A stretch of DNA of 64,000 nt, taken from positions 5,208,001 through 5,272,000 of the forward strand of contig CAXXFH010000004.1 in the NCBI GenBank assembly GCA_963677085.2. Direction: 5' to 3'. Positions 52,091 to 61,319 of the stretch are shown one piece after another. How positions within the stretch are numbered: the stretch's first letter is position 1; every line of letters starts with the position of its first letter. A program made the translations under genes and the position numbers. The stretch comes from G963677085 sp963677085 (GTDB lineage: Bacteria; Planctomycetota; Planctomycetia; Pirellulales; Thermoguttaceae). The notes below the pieces were generated by a model. It was not told the origin of the DNA, made no database searches, and saw only the letters and a list, made by a program, of their open reading frames with translations.

Positions 52091-52239
52091 CCTTGCATAC
52101 TGGATGAACAGAGGGCGACCATCGGGAGCCCGGTTTCAAGGCGTTTGACCTTAACCGTTCAATGAATAGGCAAGCATCAATACAAATGGTCGCTTCGGAA
52201 AGCCGAACGCTTGGCAATCCAGGCTCCCGTTGGTCGCTA
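52091..52239. repeat. 90-bp dispersed repeat, diverged composite copy
   Basis: The left part (from CCTTGCATAC, with GGGCGACCATCGGGAGCCCG) follows the forward form of 5220-5309. The right part (ending GGCTCCCGTTGGTCGCTA) follows the inverted form of 30571-30659. The two halves meet near 52176, giving a long imperfect inverted repeat about 65 bp upstream of the GH127 start. The rest of 52240-52465 shows nothing. Confidence 0.65.
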
Positions 52240-52465
52240 ACATGCGCGCGCCGTGCGCGGAAGTTGCAGTGTAAGACTCTAAGATGTATCTCCCGGAGAG
52301 CGGCAAAATTCCTCACCGAAACCGGAAGAAACTTTCCTGGCGAGCGTAACCCTTGCGGAGAGAGGACCTTAGGTCGACGACAAAACCAAGCGAGGAGCTG
52401 CCGATCATCTTTGCCACGAGGTTCTGGCATGGCCCCCGATCCGCGGTATACGCGTCGACAAAACA

Positions 52466-53353
52466 CTAGATCGCGTAGGGAAAAAACGTACGGAGATACT
52501 TGGCGTGGGCCTGGTAGTCGGGCAGCAGACCGTTGGGCTTGGCCGCTTCGATGATGATCCACCCTCGATAGTCGATCGCGTCGATCGCCTTGCGGACGTC
52601 GCGGAAGTCGATGCGTCCTTTGCCCAGCATGTGAGGGCCGTCTTTGGCATGGAACTGGCAGATTCGATCGCCGAGTTGGCGGATTTCTTTGTAGATGTCG
52701 TAGCCCTTGTCGGTCGAGTTGCCCACGTCGTAGTAAACCTTGACGGCTGGCGAACCGACACGCTCGATGATTTTCAGGTTGTCGGTCGCACTGAGATAGT
52801 TTTCCAGTCCGATGACTACGCCGGCCTTCTCGGCCTTCGGGGCAACATCTTTAAGCACGCCCACCACGTGGTCGATTTCCTGGGTGTTGGCCATGTCGAG
52901 ATTGCCACGGCCGAAGCAGGCAGGCATGGTGATGTCGAGTCCCAATGCACGGCAGACGTCGACGCTCTCGTCGAGCCACTTGGCCGCACGCGGATCACTC
53001 TTCAACGGCACGCGGTTCATTTCGCCGATCGCCAGCGAGGCCATGCCTTGTTCGGTGCGTTTGGCGGCGTCGAGATACGCTTGTTGGACCTCGGGCTTGC
53101 GGAGTTGCATGTCGTTGGCCACCGTGCCCATGCTTACTTGCACACCGTCGAGCCCGATTTGGCGGGCGACGTCGAACGCCTTGGTGTTGCACATCTGGCC
53201 GATCGACCAATCGCAGGCGCCGATTTGGAATGCCCTGGACTCGGACGCGGCGAACAAGGGACGTAGTTCGGCGGATAACGCGACAATGGCCGCCGTGTGA
53301 AATCCCTTCGCGAGGAACTTGCGACGGGCGAACACGCGAGGGTTATTCGTCAT
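52466..53353 (-). CDS. Tat-exported sugar-phosphate isomerase/epimerase-like protein
   Basis: 295 residues with the xylose-isomerase-like (AP endonuclease 2) TIM barrel: FQIGACDWSIGQM, ARQIGLDGVQVSMG, LGLDITMPACFG and VVIGLENYLSATDNLKIIER. VKVYYDVGNSTDKGYDIY and ICQFHAKDGPHML carry the metal-binding Asp and His region. A twin-arginine motif (ARRKFLAKGF) starts an export signal, so this member acts outside the cytoplasm like many planctomycete relatives. It begins 60 bp downstream of a leader motif shared with the Gfo/Idh/MocA gene, and such pairs often act on the same sugar. Substrate unknown. Confidence 0.9.
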   Translation of the reverse strand: MTNNPRVFARRKFLAKGFHTAAIVALSAELRPLFAASESRAFQIGACDWSIGQMCNTKAFDVARQIGLDGVQVSMGTVANDMQLRKPEVQQAYLDAAKRTEQGMASLAIGEMNRVPLKSDPRAAKWLDESVDVCRALGLDITMPACFGRGNLDMANTQEIDHVVGVLKDVAPKAEKAGVVIGLENYLSATDNLKIIERVGSPAVKVYYDVGNSTDKGYDIYKEIRQLGDRICQFHAKDGPHMLGKGRIDFRDVRKAIDAIDYRGWIIIEAAKPNGLLPDYQAHAKYLRTFFPYAI

Positions 53354-53412
53354 GAAAATCTCCTTCGGGGGATCGTGTTATGGGGCATGTTCACTCGGAG
53401 GCCATTCTAATG

Positions 53413-53481
53413 ATCGTAGCGTGCGGCAAGAAAGCGAATCTTGTAGATCCTGCGCAAAATCTGGTACTATGTGCGCATTCG
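53413..53481 (-). promoter_or_regulatory. Shared leader motif upstream of isomerase-like gene
   Basis: On the coding strand: GCGCACATAGTACCAGATTT, then TGCGCAGGATCTACAAGATT. It matches 30429-30498 over about 45 bp. It lies 60-128 bp upstream of the start at 53353. Confidence 0.5.
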
Positions 53482-53485
53482 CTTT

Positions 53486-53616
53486 GGTTCCCGCGCTACA
53501 GCGTGGGAATCCGGTTTTGAACGCTTCGCGTCCTTTGCAGTGCGAGCGAACGTCTTCTTGACCCGTCGCGGAGTGGAGTGGCGGGTCGTGCGTTCCCACG
53601 CGAAACGTGGGCACGA
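53486..53616. repeat. TTCCCACGC-type palindromes
   Basis: TTCCCGCGCT-ac-AGCGTGGGAA near 53488-53509, and CGTTCCCACG-cgaa-ACGTGGGCACG near 53591-53616. Related to the stem at 58672-58696. The interval 53354-53739 holds no other feature I can support. Confidence 0.65.
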
Positions 53617-53739
53617 GGAAGGCGAGAATTCGGGTTGGGCGCTGGCGAAAAGGGCGTCTTCTGCGTGCAGTTTTTCGATCATGCGACCCCGTTCTCCGAA
53701 CAGAAAAACTGTGTAGAATAAAGGCAATACCGGCCGCAC

Positions 53740-54225
53740 ATGCTGGCTGCCGAACAGCGACGTTCGGTTCCAGGGTGGAACCGGTTGCGGCGGTGGAACC
53801 GTTGGGCCGTTTTCCGGGGGAACTTCGATTTGAACCCGCGCACACGTCAGCGTTTCGACGCCTTGTTGGACGAGGTATTAGCCGAACTCCCCGACTGGGT
53901 CCTGGAGTTGTTCGAGCAGGTGCCGCTGCATGTGGAGGATTATCCGTCGGACGAAGTCATGGCGGAATTGGGCGTGCGGTATCCGGATCAATTGTGTGGG
54001 CTGTACACGGGCGTGCCGCTGACCGACAAGAGTGTGAACCATGGCCCGAGTATGCCCGACGTGGTCACCATCTACCGGCGTGGCATTCTGGCGGCCGCCC
54101 GGGGACACGATGGCCGCGTCCGCACGGAGCGACTCCGCCGCGAAATCCGCATTACGGTGCTCCACGAACTGGCACATCACCACGGTATCGACGAAGACGA
54201 GTTGGGAAGCCTGGGTTACGGTTGA
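53740..54225 (+). CDS. Zincin-family metallopeptidase (PF06262-like)
   Basis: 161 residues, compared with about 130 for the family, so the true start may be internal. The zinc motif HELAHHHGIDEDEL (HExxHxxGxxExxL) is at the C-terminus, preceded by IRITVLHELA. FDALLDEVLAELPDWVLELF and GLYTGVPLTDKSV match the small cytoplasmic zincin_1 family of presumed peptidases. An ATG-initiated start after TAAAGGCAATACC is not well supported. It is 87 bp ahead of the UxaA small-subunit gene on the same strand; a functional link is not evident. Confidence 0.85.
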   Translation: MLAAEQRRSVPGWNRLRRWNRWAVFRGNFDLNPRTRQRFDALLDEVLAELPDWVLELFEQVPLHVEDYPSDEVMAELGVRYPDQLCGLYTGVPLTDKSVNHGPSMPDVVTIYRRGILAAARGHDGRVRTERLRREIRITVLHELAHHHGIDEDELGSLGYG

Positions 54226-54311
54226 TTACGCCATCGTGCAGTTCTGCATCGATCTCTTGGAAGAATCATAGGACCAATAGGGCCATTTCCATCGCAGCCG
54301 GCGAACAGCAT

Positions 54312-54623
54312 ATGCGCGACCACAAAGAAACCGAAAACGATCCGCGGTTGTTGCGGTTGTCGCCGCACGACAATGTCGCGGCCGTTACCTCGACGATTGA
54401 GCCGGGGGAGTCGATGGTGATCGACGGCGCCGCGGTGGAAGTGACGAGTCGCATCCCGACAGGCCACAAGGTTGCCATGCGGGCAATCGCTCAAGGCGAT
54501 AAGGTGCTGAAATACGGTACCCCCATCGGTTCGGCGACTCGCGATATCCAACCCGGGGAATATGTACACACGCACAACCTGCAAAGCGACTATCTACCGA
54601 CCCATACCCTCGACCCGCAATAG
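54312..54623 (+). CDS. UxaA N-terminal (SAF-domain) subunit
   Basis: 103 residues matching the SAF-type small part of altronate dehydratase: LSPHDNVAAVTSTIEPGESM, SRIPTGHKVAMRAIAQGDKV and LKYGTPIGSATRDIQPGEYV. Altronate dehydratase removes water from D-altronate to give 2-keto-3-deoxygluconate in galacturonate breakdown. In many bacteria it is one protein; here the two parts are separate adjacent genes with 9 bp between stop and next start, clearly one operon. The start at 54312 lacks a strong ribosome site. UxaA-like pairs also act on other sugar acids, so the substrate is inferred. Confidence 0.9.
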   Translation: MRDHKETENDPRLLRLSPHDNVAAVTSTIEPGESMVIDGAAVEVTSRIPTGHKVAMRAIAQGDKVLKYGTPIGSATRDIQPGEYVHTHNLQSDYLPTHTLDPQ

Positions 54624-54632
54624 TCTCGTCTC

Positions 54633-55823
54633 ATGCTTGGATACGAACGATCCGACGGCCGCAAAGGCATTCGCAACGTGGTGGTGGTCGCCTACTTGGT
54701 CGAATGCGCACACCACGTCGCGCGGGAGATCGCCTTGCCGTTGCGCGACCGGGGAGTCCATCTCATCGGGTTTCCCGGCTGCTATCCAAATGATTACGCG
54801 GCTCGGGTGATGACCCAACTCGTCACGCATCCGAACGTGGGCGGCGTGTTGCTCGTGTCGCTCGGTTGCGAGAGTTTCGACCGCTACGTTTTGGGCGCGG
54901 CCGTTGAAGCCTCGGGCCGGCCCGTTCACACGCTGGTGATTCAGAAGTCGGGCGGTACGGCAACCTCGATCGCTGCCGGTCGCGCGTGGGTCGAAGAAAC
55001 ACTCGAAAAGCTTTGCCACACGCCTCGCGTGCCCATGGGGATCGAAGAACTGGTGGTGGGAACAATCTGTGGCGGATCGGATGCCACCAGCGGTCTGACG
55101 GCCAACCCGGCGATCGGTCGTGCGTTCGACTTGCTCATCGAACAAGGGGCGACCACCATTTTTGAAGAGACCGGCGAATTGATCGGTTGCGAACAATTCA
55201 TGGCACAACGCGCGGCCTCTGCCGAGTTGGGCCAAGCAATCGTCGATTCGGTGGCCAAAGCCGCACGATACTACGAAGTGCTTGGCCACGGTAGTTTCGC
55301 GCCGGGCAATGCAGCCGGTGGGTTGACCACGATAGAGGAAAAGTCGCTCGGTGCTTACTGTAAGAGCGGGAATTCGACGATCGCGGGCCTGATCAAACCG
55401 GGCGACGTGCCGCCGCGCGGCGGGCTTTACCTGCTCGACGTTGTACCGGACGGCCCCGTGCGTTTTGGTTTTCCGAACATCGTCGACAACGCCGAAATCG
55501 TCGAACTGATCGCCTGCGGATCGCATCTGATTCTGTTTTCGACGGGTCGCGGATCGGTTGTGGGATCGGCGATCTCGCCCGTGGTTAAGATCTGTGCCAA
55601 TCCAGAAACCTATCGCGCGATGCGCGACGATATGGATATCGACGCCGGGCGGATTCTTGAAGGACGCGCGACGTTGGACGAAGTGGGCCGCGAAGTGGTC
55701 GCGCTCGTGCAACGTGTGGCCGCCGGCGAAGCCACTCGCTCCGAACGACTCGGTCATCAGGAGTTTGTCTTGACGTATAAGTCGTTTGAGCCACTTGGCC
55801 CCGCGTGTTTATCTGGCCGTTAA
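54633..55823 (+). CDS. UxaA C-terminal (large) altronate dehydratase-like subunit
   Basis: 396 residues, matching the large domain of UxaA/GarD-type dehydratases, which need iron. Family blocks: GYERSDGRKGIRNVVVVAYL, GVLLVSLGCESFD, VGTICGGSDATSGLTANPAI, FEETGELIGCEQFM, YCKSGNSTIAGLIKPGDVPP and STGRGSVVGSAISPVVKICA. Conserved Cys residues (GCE, TICGGSD, GCEQ) are presumed metal ligands. It is directly downstream of the SAF subunit gene. It probably acts in the cytoplasm on galacturonate-derived or related sugar acids from pectin breakdown, in line with the GH106 and GH127 enzymes in the window. Confidence 0.93.
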   Translation: MLGYERSDGRKGIRNVVVVAYLVECAHHVAREIALPLRDRGVHLIGFPGCYPNDYAARVMTQLVTHPNVGGVLLVSLGCESFDRYVLGAAVEASGRPVHTLVIQKSGGTATSIAAGRAWVEETLEKLCHTPRVPMGIEELVVGTICGGSDATSGLTANPAIGRAFDLLIEQGATTIFEETGELIGCEQFMAQRAASAELGQAIVDSVAKAARYYEVLGHGSFAPGNAAGGLTTIEEKSLGAYCKSGNSTIAGLIKPGDVPPRGGLYLLDVVPDGPVRFGFPNIVDNAEIVELIACGSHLILFSTGRGSVVGSAISPVVKICANPETYRAMRDDMDIDAGRILEGRATLDEVGREVVALVQRVAAGEATRSERLGHQEFVLTYKSFEPLGPACLSGR

Positions 55824-56957
55824 CCGTGTTTGCCTGGACGTTGAAAACGTCGGCCAAACGGCCTGCGGCGGATGACCGACAGCGGTCGCGAGACACTTAT
55901 TGATTCCGCGGTTAATTGTGGAACATTTCGTTACGTTTTGTCCCCGCGAACCGGGCTCCCGTTGGTCGCCCTCGTTCCGCAAGCAATGCAGACCCCAATA
56001 GGCAACCACGGATCGACTCCGATTGGCAGTTCTTTTGTGGTTGCGAATTCGGCCGGTTATTGCCGCGTTTTTGTCGCAATGAAAGACGTCGCGCTAAAGT
56101 GGAAAACACCGGCGCGACGGCCGGCAATATCCCCCCCGGGAAATGCCAGCCGGGCACTCAGGTACTCGCCGGGTGACGGCGTTCGGCGAGCAAGTTGTGG
56201 TGGGGTAAAGACTTGCGCTGCTGGCCGTTGCGACGGGTTTTCTTCGCTACGAGATAGCGGTCTCGTCTGTCGGCCGTTTCGAGTAATTGCACGGCGCGAG
56301 CCGCCTGCTAGTTGCGCGTTAGCTCGCGTGTTGGCCAGCGCTGCCACGGGAGCTGGAATCCAAAAAAATGGAAGAACAATCCAAGTTGGATTTGCTTTTT
56401 TGATCGCGCCTCGATATGCTGTAGGGGTGTGATGTCGGCGGTATTGACGTCTGCACAGGCGGAAGGTGAAAAAACGGGAATCTGAGTTTTCAGGTTTTCG
56501 GTTTTGAGAAGAGCAATCGCCTTCCGTGCAGGCACCAAGAGAATCGGCATCGCATCCCACCTGCAATAATCCCACCAAAGTTATGCGAATCTACATTCAG
56601 CCGTCCGTGTTGTTTGTAGGTGAAGTATCCTGCCGAACAATCGGGAATGGTTGCACTCGACGCCCGTCGATGTGCAAAGGAACAGAGAACTTTCCCACCG
56701 AGAACATGGTCCAAGGGTAGAACGTGTTGTGCAACGCGTAGCGCTATTGTTGCGCTGCGTGTGGTTGCGGTCGACTGTGGGCATGTGACGACGTTGGCCA
56801 ACTCCGAATGGCGTTGCGCTCGTTGGTCAAGCCGGCACGCAACAGTGATACAGAACGCGAGGAGAATATAGGGCAAAACGTGGGTGTGTTTGGCACTGGC
56901 CATTATCGCACCATACGTTCGCGGAGGCAGACCCTTTTTCAGAGAGAGGTTGAAACC
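55824..56957. other. 1.1-kb region without a supported gene
   Basis: Contains the about 90-bp repeat at 55911-56000. Open frames here are Arg- and Ser-rich, lack ribosome sites and look random. An imperfect hairpin lies around GCCAGCCGGGCACTC near 56143. A TTTTTGTCGCAATGAAAG stretch near 56068 resembles half of the TGTCGC module but lacks the 21-bp partner. I cannot support an RNA gene. Confidence 0.55.
55911..56000 (+). repeat. Dispersed repeat sharing GTGGAACAnTTCGTT, copy 1
   Basis: It runs from TTAATTGTGGAACATTTCGT to AAGCAATGCAGACCCCAATA, with GGGCTCCCGTTGGTCGCCCT inside. A second copy, same orientation, is at 63227-63312. Confidence 0.75.
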
Positions 56958-58604
56958 ATGATCAACAACCTACAGGACAAAACGTCTCGTGCGACCCATG
57001 CCGGTGTTATGTCAACGGCAACTGCGGAATCACCACGTGGCGGTGTGCTTCGTTTTTCCGGACAGCCGGCCGATGAGTTGTTTCCCGAACGCCCGTCGCC
57101 CCTGGCGCCCCCTTCGGCACCGCGTCGTGCGCGACCTCACACGCCGGCCTTGCGTCCCATTCCGGTGAAGCCGACCTCGGAAGCCCCCGCAGTTCAAACT
57201 CAACCGGCGGTGGTGGTCGAAACGGTTGTTGCACCCCAGGTCGACGTCGACGCACCGCGGGTATCCGCGGCAACGGCGCCGCCAACGACACCAGCGCCCG
57301 CGACACCAGTGCCCACGATGCCAACTCTCACGACACCGGCGCCCACGAAGCCCCAACCACGTGTTGCTTCGAAGAAGCGGCAGATCCCCCGCATTGTATC
57401 TGCGGGACGCCGTCCAAGCTTCTTGTTCGCGCTGGTTGCGACGTTGGCCGCGTGCAACGTAATAGCATTGCTCTTCGGCAACCCGATCACGGCCGGCTTG
57501 GTGTTTTTCCTGTCGATCACGGCGCTGAACGGATATCGCGTTGGTGCACGGCGGTTGGTGGCCATGATTTTGGCGCTGCTGGTTGGCGGTTTGATTGGTG
57601 CGCCGCTGGGGGGCGTTTGCGACGGCTTGGTTTCGATGGCCTCCGATGTCACAGGTCTGGTGGCCAAGGTTCTGGCGATCTTGATTGTTGTGCCGTTGCT
57701 CACCGTGGTTGCTTACCCGGCCTTCTGCTGGGCCTTGCGTCGATTGATGAATCGTTACTCGTGGATTGCGAAGGTTGACCGGCCGGCCGGTACAGCGCTT
57801 GGCTTGTCGATGGGCGTTGGCCTGGGGGCATTGATCGTGTGGGGCACCCTGGCCTTGGAGCCGTTGGCCGCCGATCGCTTGGCGCTTTATCCCGACGCCC
57901 CGTCGGCCGAAACGGCCAAGCGGGTGATTTCCTGTGCCGAAATGATTCGCGGCAGTGCTATTGGGCCGGTGGCCGAGAAGGCCAACCCGATCAGCGGGAT
58001 GCGTGTCGTCTCGTTGCCTGGCAAGTGTGTGAAGGTGCTTAACCGGCCGCAGGCGCTGGGTGTGTTCGTCAACCATCCGGCGATCGGCCGTATCCAGGAG
58101 AGTCCCGCATTTCAGCGAGCGGTGAAGACGTTGAAGGATGATCCGGAAATCTGCGACCGGCTGGGTGCCGACGAACACATGACGCTTCCCGACGTGGTGG
58201 CCATTCTGTGCAGCCCGAAGGTATCGGCCATCCTGGAGGATCGCGAGTTGATCGAGGAAGCGACCGCCATGGTCGGCGACTTGGAAGAAGCGATCGACGA
58301 AGCGCTTGCCAAGTCGGAAAACATGGACGCTTCCTGCGTGGTTGTTGCTCCCGGCGTGATTACCGACGTTCCGGCGACAGCGCCTCTGCCGCCGAAACAA
58401 AACAACAAGGGTGCGAAGAAGAAGGACGCCAGCGCGAAGGAAAACAAGGCGTCGAAAGCCAACAGCAAGGCAAAGCGATCCGCGAAGGATTCGTTGAAGG
58501 GCAATACCGCGGCAGGGAAGAAGGCGACGGTGAAGAAGAGCAAGGCCGCGAAAGCCAAAGCGCCGAAAAAGGGCAAGGCACCGCAGCCGACTACCAACGT
58601 GTAG
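56958..58604 (+). CDS. CvpA-like membrane protein with histone-like tail
   Basis: 548 residues in three parts. Residues 1-150 are Pro/Thr/Ala-rich and disordered, with runs like TPAPATPVPTMPTLTTPAPT. Residues about 153-300 hold four or five hydrophobic helices in the CvpA style (LFALVATLAACNVIALLFG, ILALLVGGLIGAPLGGV, AKVLAILIVVPLLTVVAY) and the helix KVDRPAGTALGLSMGVGLGA. Residues about 310-470 form a soluble part with EMIRGSAIGPVAEKANPISG. The last about 70 residues are Lys/Ala/Ser-rich (KKSKAAKAKAPKKGKAPQ), like histone H1 or AlgP tails. The start at 56958 is the ATG after AGAGAGGTTG. CvpA proteins affect colicin V production and cell-surface traits; the combination here is unusual. Confidence 0.82.
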   Translation: MINNLQDKTSRATHAGVMSTATAESPRGGVLRFSGQPADELFPERPSPLAPPSAPRRARPHTPALRPIPVKPTSEAPAVQTQPAVVVETVVAPQVDVDAPRVSAATAPPTTPAPATPVPTMPTLTTPAPTKPQPRVASKKRQIPRIVSAGRRPSFLFALVATLAACNVIALLFGNPITAGLVFFLSITALNGYRVGARRLVAMILALLVGGLIGAPLGGVCDGLVSMASDVTGLVAKVLAILIVVPLLTVVAYPAFCWALRRLMNRYSWIAKVDRPAGTALGLSMGVGLGALIVWGTLALEPLAADRLALYPDAPSAETAKRVISCAEMIRGSAIGPVAEKANPISGMRVVSLPGKCVKVLNRPQALGVFVNHPAIGRIQESPAFQRAVKTLKDDPEICDRLGADEHMTLPDVVAILCSPKVSAILEDRELIEEATAMVGDLEEAIDEALAKSENMDASCVVVAPGVITDVPATAPLPPKQNNKGAKKKDASAKENKASKANSKAKRSAKDSLKGNTAAGKKATVKKSKAAKAKAPKKGKAPQPTTNV

Positions 58605-58671
58605 TGCATCGCTGCTCGGTTGCCGTAACACGAACGGTGCCGTAACAAGAACGGAAGGTCGAGATTACCCT

Positions 58672-58736
58672 CGTTCCCACGCTTTGCGTGGGAACGGACG
58701 CTCCGACGCTTTCGTGACTGGCAAGGAAAGCGTCGG
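58672..58736. repeat. Two perfect hairpins
   Basis: CGTTCCCACGC-ttt-GCGTGGGAACG (58672-58696) and CCGACGCTTTC with GAAAGCGTCGG (58703-58713, 58726-58736). They lie downstream of the CvpA-like gene and may end its transcript. The rest of 58605-58898 has nothing recognisable. Confidence 0.75.
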
Positions 58737-58898
58737 TTGGCGGTTCAGAGACGCAAGCGTCCAACTCTTGGCTTCCCCACGCTGTCGTCCTCCTGCGACT
58801 GATGTGCGGCAAGTTGCGACGACATATCGCATCGCCTATATTGGTGTCGGGCGATTAAGTCCGTCCTCATCCCGCACCACCGTTCGCAGAGGCTTCCG

Positions 58899-60380
58899 AT
58901 GAGTCGATCTTCGCAACGTTCGATTGCCGTTTTGTTGTTCTTGATCGTCGGCGTTGCGACTCTCTGTGTCGCAAGCAACACGTGCGTGGCCGACGAAGGT
59001 TCGGGCATTGCCAAACCGCCGGTTGGCCACCACATCCAGCGGACGATGTCGCTGTTGGCTAACGCTACGCCGGAGCATCGCACCCCGGTGCGAATCTTGC
59101 TCTACGGCCAGTCGATCGTGCGGCAAGATTACATCCGCAAAACGCTTGCACCCGAACTAGCGCGTCGATATCCCAACGCAGAGATAACCATTGAGAATCG
59201 GGCAATCGGCGGCTACACGGCTCCCGCGCTGCAGTACACTGCCATGCAGGATTTGTACCCGTTCTACCCGGATCTAGTCATCTTTCACGTCTACGGCGGC
59301 GAGCGGGGCGAGTTCGAGGGCATTCTTCGCAGTATTCGCGAGAAGACCACGGCCGAGATCCTTACTTGGCCACACCACGTCGACGCGGGCGACGAGAACC
59401 GTACAGCCCGAATCGAAGAAGGTTCGGAGTTGCGGCGCCAACTCGCCCGAAATTACGAGTGCGAACTGGTCGAACTGCGCGATGCCTGGAAGAAACACCT
59501 CAAGGACAACAATCTTCAGCCGAGTGATTTGCTGGTCGACCTGGTCCACCTGAATCGGCGCGGCGGTGAGTTGATGGGCCGGCTTGTGGTGGAACACTTC
59601 GTCGAACCGAAGAATCCACCGAAGAACTGGGCACCGATGGTGCAGTCGTTCGACGCTCGGGATGTGAGCGACGCGAGCGATGCGGACACCAGTTCGCTTA
59701 GTTTTTCGGGCAAGCCGTGGCGTCGCGACGGCAACGCCCTGGTTGGCGATTCGCCCGACAGCGCACTGACGCTCCGTTTCCACGGCAACCGTGTGGTGGC
59801 CACGGCGCATCGAATGACTGGCCCGTTGGGAACCGCCCGAATTTTCGTCGACGGAAAACCCGTTTCCGCGCATCCGGAGTGTTACGCTGCCACGTTGCCC
59901 ACGCCCACGCCGATTGACTACCGCCCGGCACTGAAGCTGGTCGAACTTGGCGACGATCCTCAGGCGGAAGACTGGACGCTTACAGCCCACATCGATAGCG
60001 ACAATGGCCGAGAGTTTCACTTCACGGTCGTAGGGTCGGTCACCGGCGAGGACGGCCAAGGCGACCATACGAAACCGTTCGTTTCCAAGTCGGGACGGCT
60101 ACAGATTCAGCCGAGAATGTTCAGCTTTGCCGAGGCAGTTGGCATCCGCAAGAAACCGTTGCCTGAGTCGTTTGATATTCAGTGGAAAGTCTATTTGCTG
60201 GGCGTCGATGTCTGGAGGCCGAAGCTTCGCGAAGAATCGGGCGTGATCGATCAGGCCACGCTGGTGCAGGGGCTATCGAATGGTCCTCACGTGCTGACGA
60301 TCGTCCCCAATGGCGACGGTCCGGTGCCGCTGCAATCGCTCACCGTGTACCGGCCGCCGCTGGAGTCGGCTGCCAATTAA
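58899..60380 (+). CDS. Exported SGNH/GDSL-type esterase
   Basis: 493 residues. The signal peptide is at about 1-31 (RSIAVLLFLIVGVATLCVAS). Residues about 60-230 form an SGNH hydrolase: block I is RILLYGQSIV with S72, a glycine block is ENRAIGGYTAP, and the block V DxxH is DLVHLNRRG. The rest (about 270-490) is beta-rich, with LRFHGNRVVATAHRMTG and VYLLGVDVWRPKL, possibly a carbohydrate-binding part. Such enzymes remove acetyl groups from xylan or pectin. It is followed by an SDR gene 23 bp after its stop, likely an operon. GDSL block I lacks the full GDS, which is why the fold call is SGNH rather than a named esterase. Confidence 0.83.
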   Translation: MSRSSQRSIAVLLFLIVGVATLCVASNTCVADEGSGIAKPPVGHHIQRTMSLLANATPEHRTPVRILLYGQSIVRQDYIRKTLAPELARRYPNAEITIENRAIGGYTAPALQYTAMQDLYPFYPDLVIFHVYGGERGEFEGILRSIREKTTAEILTWPHHVDAGDENRTARIEEGSELRRQLARNYECELVELRDAWKKHLKDNNLQPSDLLVDLVHLNRRGGELMGRLVVEHFVEPKNPPKNWAPMVQSFDARDVSDASDADTSSLSFSGKPWRRDGNALVGDSPDSALTLRFHGNRVVATAHRMTGPLGTARIFVDGKPVSAHPECYAATLPTPTPIDYRPALKLVELGDDPQAEDWTLTAHIDSDNGREFHFTVVGSVTGEDGQGDHTKPFVSKSGRLQIQPRMFSFAEAVGIRKKPLPESFDIQWKVYLLGVDVWRPKLREESGVIDQATLVQGLSNGPHVLTIVPNGDGPVPLQSLTVYRPPLESAAN

Positions 60381-60403
60381 CGTTTTTTATGACGGAGTGT
60401 ATG

Positions 60404-61153
60404 ATGCAACTTGAAGGAAAGATCGCGTTGGTAACCGGAGGGACCAAGGGCATTGGTGCGGCTACGGCCATTGCGCTGGCGCAAGGCGGGGCCGACGTGG
60501 CAATCAACGGACGTTACGACGACGAAGCGGCTGCCGAAACCAAACGGGCGATCGAGCAGTTGGGGCGGCGTTGCGTGGTGGTCGTAGCCGACATGGCTAA
60601 GGCCGACGAGGCAACGCGCTGTGTTTCCGAAACGGCCGAAAAGCTGGGTCCGCCCGACGTCTTGGTGCATTCCGCCGGTGGCGTGGTGTTGGGCGACATC
60701 CTCGACATCTCGCCGGAAGACTGGCACGCCGCGTTCGATGTGCATGTGCATGCGATCTTCTACATGTGTCGGGCGGCCGTGCCGATGATGCAGAAAAAAT
60801 CGGAAGCGGCCATCGTGCTGGTCTCGTCGGTGGCCGGTATTCGCGGCATCCCGATGAACATTGCGTATCAAACGGTCAAAGGAGTTCTTCCGCAGTTTAC
60901 CCGAGGGCTGGCCCTGAAACTGGCCGCCGACAACATCCGCGTGAACTGCGTGGCCCCGGGCATCATCCGCACACGATTTCACGACTACATGACGCCCGAG
61001 CAACAGAAACACAACCTGGACAATCGCATTCCGTTGCACCGCGAGGGCACACCGGAGCAAGTGGCCAGCCTGATTGTCGAGATGGCCACGAACGACTACA
61101 TCACGGGCGAGACCTTTTCGATCGATGGCGGGTTGTCGATGCGCGTGGCGTAG
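60404..61153 (+). CDS. Short-chain dehydrogenase/reductase (SDR)
   Basis: 249 residues, the classical SDR length. The cofactor motif is TGGTKGIG (11-18). The NAG-like block is HSAGG (89-93), and the catalytic set is S142, Y155 and K159 (SSVAGIRGIPMNIAYQTVK). The C-terminus has the usual VNCVAPGIIRTRFHD and GETFSIDGGLSMRVA. NAD(P)-dependent oxidation or reduction of a sugar, a 3-oxoacyl chain or a related alcohol cannot be told apart. Start 60404 is preferred: GGAG lies about 7 bp upstream, and the ATG at 60401 is equally in frame. It follows the SGNH gene closely. Confidence 0.93.
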   Translation: MQLEGKIALVTGGTKGIGAATAIALAQGGADVAINGRYDDEAAAETKRAIEQLGRRCVVVVADMAKADEATRCVSETAEKLGPPDVLVHSAGGVVLGDILDISPEDWHAAFDVHVHAIFYMCRAAVPMMQKKSEAAIVLVSSVAGIRGIPMNIAYQTVKGVLPQFTRGLALKLAADNIRVNCVAPGIIRTRFHDYMTPEQQKHNLDNRIPLHREGTPEQVASLIVEMATNDYITGETFSIDGGLSMRVA

Positions 61154-61169
61154 TGATGGTGTATATTCT

Positions 61170-61274
61170 CGTTCCCAAGCTCCGGCTTGGGAACGCAATG
61201 TTCCTGAAGCTCTGCTTCGAATTCGGCGAAGCGGAGCTTCGCGGAAGTGGTTTCCCAAGTTGGAGCTTGGGAAA
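61170..61274. repeat. Composite palindromic repeat, second copy
   Basis: Hairpin GTTCCCAAGC-tccg-GCTTGGGAAC near 61171-61194; stem GCTCTGCTTCG...CGAAGCGGAGC at 61209-61236; and hairpin TTCCCAAGT-tgg-AGCTTGGGAA near 61251-61273. Same architecture as 2769-2903. It lies in the SDR to GH16 gap. Confidence 0.75.
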
Positions 61275-61319
61275 CAGTATCAGCCAGTGTCCGAAACGAA
61301 ATGATGGGAGTATGAAGCG

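Noticed and set aside
55872..56432. A 186-codon plus-strand frame in the 1.1-kb gap
   Set aside because: It is partly made of a dispersed repeat, lacks a ribosome site and has random-looking composition.
57030..58631. A 533-codon minus-strand frame over the CvpA-like gene
   Set aside because: Arg/Gln-rich shadow; the plus-strand product has coherent membrane helices.
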